Source of the DNA: CBDIHH01 sp965279095
Lineage (GTDB): Bacteria; Pseudomonadota; Alphaproteobacteria; Caulobacterales; Caulobacteraceae
Direction: 5' to 3'
NCBI GenBank assembly: GCA_965279095.1
Contig: CBDIHH010000004.1
Location: 124,001 to 188,000, forward strand
Length of the DNA: 64,000 nt
Shown here: piece after piece, positions 60,784 through 64,000 of the stretch
Numbering within the stretch: position 1 is the stretch's first letter
Layout of the letters: each line of letters opens with the position of its first letter
The notes under the pieces: generated by a model
Database searches by the model: none
What the model saw: only the letters and a program-made list of their open reading frames with translations
What the model was told of the DNA's origin: nothing
Translations under genes and position numbers: made by a program

Positions 60784-61605
60784 ATGTTCGACATCAAAGA
60801 CACCGCCTCGCGCCTTGGCGACGACATCGCCCGCCGGGCCCGCCCCCTGGGCCACAACCTCGCCGAGCGGGCGCGGCCCTACGGCGACGAGCTGGCCGGC
60901 CGGCTGGAGGATCTGCTGAACCGGGCCCGGCCCTACGGCCGCGAACTGGCGGACCGGGCGCGGCCCTACGCCGATGACCTGGGCGGGCGGGCCGAGGCCC
61001 TCATCCGGCGGGTGCGCGGGGACACCGCCGCGGTGATCGAGCCGGAACCGCGCAGCTTCCTGGAGTCTCCGGGGGGCAAGGTGGCGGCGGCGGCGGCCCT
61101 CGGGGTGCTGGCGGGCCTGGCCTTCGGGGTGGTGCGCAAGGCGGCGGTGCAGGGCACGGAGGCCCTGGCCGGGGACTGGCTGGAGGTGCTGAAGGCCGAA
61201 CACAAGCTGGTGGATGGCCTGTTCGACCAGCTGCTGGCCACCCAGACCAGCCAGAAGATCAAGCGGACCCTGCTGATGACCCGCATCGCCCACGCCCTGG
61301 CCAAGCACGACATGCAGGAGGCGATGGTGATCTATCCGGCGCTGAAGGAGGCGGGAATCGAGGGCGACGCCATGCACCTGTACGAGGACCACGCCCGGGT
61401 GAAGATCTTCATCCACGAGCTGCAGGACATCGCCAAGGACGACCCCCTGTGGATCGAGCGGGCCCGGGCCTTCCGTGACGCGGTGGCGGCGCATGTGCGT
61501 GAGGAGGAGGACGTGATCTTCCCCGCCTTCCACGACCGTATGTCGCCGCAGCAGAACCGTCGGCTGACGATGGCGGTTCACCGCGAGGGGCTGAAGCTGG
61601 CCTGA
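60784..61605 (+). CDS. hemerythrin-domain protein with repeated N-terminal motifs and hydrophobic segment
   Basis: A 273-residue protein. The first 80 residues contain repeats of RARPYG-like units (RARPLGHNLAER, RARPYGDELAGR, RARPYGRELADR, RARPYADDLGGR). A short hydrophobic stretch (about 102-117, AAAAALGVLAGLAFGV) may insert in the membrane. The C-terminal HHE domain has the ligands HKLVDGLF, HALAKHDMQE, YEDHARVK and HVREEEDVIFPAFH. It differs from the soluble hemerythrin at 23516. The start ATG at 60784 was preferred over a frame 11 codons longer. Confidence 0.82.
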   Translation: MFDIKDTASRLGDDIARRARPLGHNLAERARPYGDELAGRLEDLLNRARPYGRELADRARPYADDLGGRAEALIRRVRGDTAAVIEPEPRSFLESPGGKVAAAAALGVLAGLAFGVVRKAAVQGTEALAGDWLEVLKAEHKLVDGLFDQLLATQTSQKIKRTLLMTRIAHALAKHDMQEAMVIYPALKEAGIEGDAMHLYEDHARVKIFIHELQDIAKDDPLWIERARAFRDAVAAHVREEEDVIFPAFHDRMSPQQNRRLTMAVHREGLKLA

Positions 61606-61656
61606 GCGCGGCGAGGTAGGGGATGCGGTCTAGAGCGACCCGCTGCCAATAAGTTC

Positions 61657-62262
61657 GTCATCCTTGCGCGATGCGCAGCATCGACGCGAGGACCCAGCAG
61701 CGACGACCTTGCCGTGCGGCGCGTTGAGGTCTTCGCTGCTGGGTCCTGGATGAGTCCGCTTCGCGGCTCTCCAGGATGACGGCTGAGGGGGGTGCGCGAC
61801 ATATCCAGATAGGTCGTCATCCTTGCGCGATGCGCAGCATCGACGCGAGGACCCAGCAGCGAGGGCCTTGCCGTGCGGCGCGTTGAGGTCTTCGCTGCTG
61901 GGTCCTGGATGAGTCCGCTTCGCGGCTCTCCAGGATGACGGCTGAGGGGGGTGCGCGACATATCCAGATAAGTCGTCATCCTTGCGCGATGCGCAGCATC
62001 GACGCGAGGACCCAGCAGCGAAGACCTGACCGTGCGGCGCGTTGAGGGTGGAGCTGCTGGGTCCTGGATGAGTCCGCTTCGCGGCTCTCCAGGATGACGG
62101 CTGAGGGGGGTGCGCGACATATCCAGATAGGTCGTCATCCTTGCGCGATGCGCAGCATCGACGCGAGGACCCCGCAGCGACGACCTTGCCGTGCGGCGCG
62201 TTGAGGTCTTCGCTGCTGGGTCCTGGATGAGTCCGCTTCGCGGCTCTCCAGGATGACGGCGA
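61657..62262 (+). repeat. tandem repeat, 159-bp unit, nearly four copies
   Basis: Units begin at 61657, 61816, 61975 and 62134 (exact 159-base spacing), each opening GTCATCCTTGCGCGATGCGC; the fourth ends early near 62262. Inside each unit GGACCCAGCAGCG pairs with CGCTGCTGGGTCC. The units differ by only a few bases, mostly in the loop. The period is a multiple of three, so a long frame runs through, but it codes for nothing recognisable. The gap 61606-62294 has no gene. Two reverse-orientation relatives lie at 6863-7190. Confidence 0.92.
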
Positions 62263-62294
62263 ATAAGGAGGCGCTGGTCTGAAAAAACCCGTCT

Positions 62295-63497
62295 CTAGAC
62301 CCTTCGGCGGGCCGCTCGGCCCGCCGATAGGGCCAGGGCGATGGCCGGCAGGACGATCACCGCGCTCAGCCAGTAGGGGGCGTTGACCGACAGGCCTGAG
62401 AAGGTCAGGCCGGCGAACATCGGCCCGACCACCCGGGAGCCGGCGCCCAGGGCGTTGTTGATGCCGAGCATGTGGCCCTGCTGGTCGGCGTGGGTGACGC
62501 GGGAGATCAGGGCCGAGACATTGGGGAAGGCCACCGCCTGGCCCAGAACCATCAGCGCCATGTTCACGACGATGAAGCCCGAGGACCAGGCCAGGGGCTG
62601 GGCGATCAGGCAGACCACCATCAGGGCCATGCCGGCGGCCAGCATGTTGGCCTCGCCGAAGCGCCGCGACAGGCGGCCGGTGAGCAGGCCCTGGGCGAGG
62701 CCCGCCGTGGCGCCGATGACGGCGAAGGCGGCGCCGACCTCGCGCGGGCCCCAGGCGAAGCGGGCCTGGGTCCACAGGCCGAACACAGACTCCACCCCGG
62801 TGATGGCGAAGCCGGCGACGAAGGTGACGAACAGCACCCGGGCGATCACCGGATGGCGCACCGCCTGGCGCAGGGCGCCGCCCGGGGCGGGGGCGTCGGA
62901 GCGCGACGGGCGACGCACGCGGCTCTCGCGCAGCAGGACGGCGGTCATGACCATGGCGACGGCGGCCATGGCGGCGCCGGCGAACAGAGGCGGCCGGAAG
63001 CCGACCAGCCCCAGCTGCGGCTGGGCGAGCAGGCCGCCGATGGCCGGGCCGACCACGAAGCCGGCGCTGACCGCCACCCCGATCAGGGCCATGCGGCCGG
63101 CGCGGCGGTCGGGCGGGGTGACGTCGACGATATAGCTCTGCACCACCGAGCCGTTGCCGCCGAACAGGCCGCCCAGGAAGCGGATCAGGATGGCCATCTC
63201 TAGGGTATTGGCGAAGCCGAGGGAGAAGTAGCACAGGGCGCTGGCGCCGATGGTGCTGATCAGGATCGGCTTGCGGCCCACCCGGTCGGATAGCCGCCCC
63301 CAGAAGGGCTCGCCGAAGCAGGAGCCAAGGGAGTAGGCGGAGAAGACCATGGCGATCTGCCAGGGCGCCGCGCCGAAGGCCTTGCCGTAGAAGGGCAGCA
63401 GGGGGATGACCATGCCCACCCCCAGAAGGTTGATGCCGATCACCAGCATCAGGGTCAGCATGGCGGCGGTGGAGGTGTGCTGGGGGGCCGCGGTCAT
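62295..63497 (-). CDS. MFS drug/multidrug-type transporter
   Basis: A 400-residue protein with about twelve hydrophobic segments. The motif between helices 2 and 3 is FWGRLSDRVGRKPIL, the major facilitator motif A, and the helix-5 region has GFVVGPAIGGLL (antiporter motif C, GPxxGG). These place it in the proton-coupled efflux (TetA-like) group. Neighbouring genes give no substrate hint. Confidence 0.9.
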   Translation of the reverse strand: MTAAPQHTSTAAMLTLMLVIGINLLGVGMVIPLLPFYGKAFGAAPWQIAMVFSAYSLGSCFGEPFWGRLSDRVGRKPILISTIGASALCYFSLGFANTLEMAILIRFLGGLFGGNGSVVQSYIVDVTPPDRRAGRMALIGVAVSAGFVVGPAIGGLLAQPQLGLVGFRPPLFAGAAMAAVAMVMTAVLLRESRVRRPSRSDAPAPGGALRQAVRHPVIARVLFVTFVAGFAITGVESVFGLWTQARFAWGPREVGAAFAVIGATAGLAQGLLTGRLSRRFGEANMLAAGMALMVVCLIAQPLAWSSGFIVVNMALMVLGQAVAFPNVSALISRVTHADQQGHMLGINNALGAGSRVVGPMFAGLTFSGLSVNAPYWLSAVIVLPAIALALSAGRAARRRV

Positions 63498-63562
63498 GGG
63501 CTGCTATAGGGCCCCGGCGGGCGGCGGACCACCCGCATTTCCCGCCCCGTCCGCCCTATGGT

Positions 63563-64000
63563 TCAGCGGCGCAGGGAGACACCGAGGCGCAGCCCTCGCG
63601 GCGGGCCGTACGCATAGACCCCGTCGGCGGTCTGGCCGGTGGCGACGGCGGAATCCGTGAGATTGTCGGCGGCGGCCCAGACCTCGACCGCGGGGGTCAG
63701 GCGCGAGGCGGCGCGGGCGTCGAGCGTTGTGGCGGCGGGAAGGCGGCGGCTGTTGAGGTCGTCCTCGAAGCGGGCGCCCTCGTGGCGCAGCTCCAGGCGC
63801 AAGGCGAGGCGGCGGGTGGCCTGCCAGTCGGCGGTGAGGGCGGCGCCGAGGCGCGGCGCCTGGGCGGGGCGCAGGCCGTCCAGCTGGGGCGCGGCCGCCC
63901 CGCCGTCGACGCGGGCGTCGGTGTAGGTGGCGGCCGCCCGCAGCGCGACCGGGCCCCATTGGCGGCGGACTTCGCCCTCCAGGCCGACCGCGTCGATGCG
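63563..64000 (-). CDS. TonB-dependent receptor, C-terminal part (5' end outside window)
   Basis: The frame is open to the window end, 145 residues. It shows alternating beta strands of an outer-membrane barrel (for example RLGAALTADWQATRRLALRLEL and FEDDLNSRRLPAATTLDARA), and the near-terminal VWAAADNLTDS is the last-but-one strand motif of TonB-dependent receptors. It ends GLRLGVSLRR rather than in the usual aromatic residue. The plug domain and TonB box lie beyond the window, so the ligand cannot be named. Confidence 0.8.
   Translation of the reverse strand, partial: RIDAVGLEGEVRRQWGPVALRAAATYTDARVDGGAAAPQLDGLRPAQAPRLGAALTADWQATRRLALRLELRHEGARFEDDLNSRRLPAATTLDARAASRLTPAVEVWAAADNLTDSAVATGQTADGVYAYGPPRGLRLGVSLRR

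Noticed and set aside
61578..62138. A repetitive 186-codon open frame across the tandem array
   Set aside because: It exists only because the 159-base period is a multiple of three; no start signal and no domain.
61657..62262. CRISPR array
   Set aside because: The whole 159-base unit repeats with no unique spacers, and no cas gene is present.

Overview
The window comes from a high-GC alphaproteobacterium, most likely a member of the Caulobacteraceae (Caulobacter, Phenylobacterium or a relative). The evidence is the pilA-cpaABCDEF-tadBC pilus locus, the trpF/trpB/trpA/accD/folC set, the paired addB-addA repair genes, the tsaE-amgK-murU recycling cluster, CtrA-like TTAA boxes in front of pilus genes, and very high GC with many repeated palindromes. 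No rRNA, tRNA or CRISPR array was recognised.

Layout. 1-5600: the end of a DinG/XPD-type helicase, pheA-kdsB, a membrane-anchored cytochrome c and an M17 aminopeptidase. 5635-17030: a TPR protein, repeats, then the Flp/Tad pilus operon (pilA, cpaA, cpaB, cpaC, cpaD, cpaE, cpaF, tadB, tadC, all on the minus strand) and a secreted pilus-associated protein. 17098-24046: a galactose/galactonate catabolic group (SMP-30 lactonase, aldose epimerase, dgoD), a phospholipase D-like enzyme, an endonuclease/phosphatase-fold enzyme, an aldo/keto reductase and a hemerythrin protein. 24089-35486: a hybrid sensor kinase, recR-ybaB, a ferredoxin, the sdhCDAB operon, zapE, an Nramp-like transporter and a membrane thioredoxin-like protein. 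35601-49200: a tightly overlapping run tsaE-amgK-murU-addB-addA, then trxA, and on the other strand trpB-trpA-accD-folC.

49201-60025 is the accessory region. It separates trpB from trpF, which in Caulobacter crescentus form the trpFBA operon. It holds a BrnT/BrnA toxin-antitoxin pair, a restriction-modification set (Vsr nuclease, C5 cytosine methylase, Eco29kI-type GIY-YIG endonuclease), and, directly upstream on the same strand, a dGTPase-like HD protein whose 3' end overlaps a divergent tRNA-nucleotidyltransferase-like protein. This two-gene unit is visibly richer in A+T than the host DNA and is the best candidate for an undescribed defence system. Next to it are a VOC protein, an unknown membrane protein and a protein with two phage-terminase-small-subunit-like halves; that last gene lies between two nearly identical long palindromes. 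A chemoreceptor and a lipocalin follow.

60026-64000: trpF, a second hemerythrin protein, a block of four 159-bp tandem repeats, an MFS transporter and the end of a TonB-dependent receptor. Gene starts were chosen from start codons, overlaps and family N-termini; where I moved a start from the longest open frame the entry says so.
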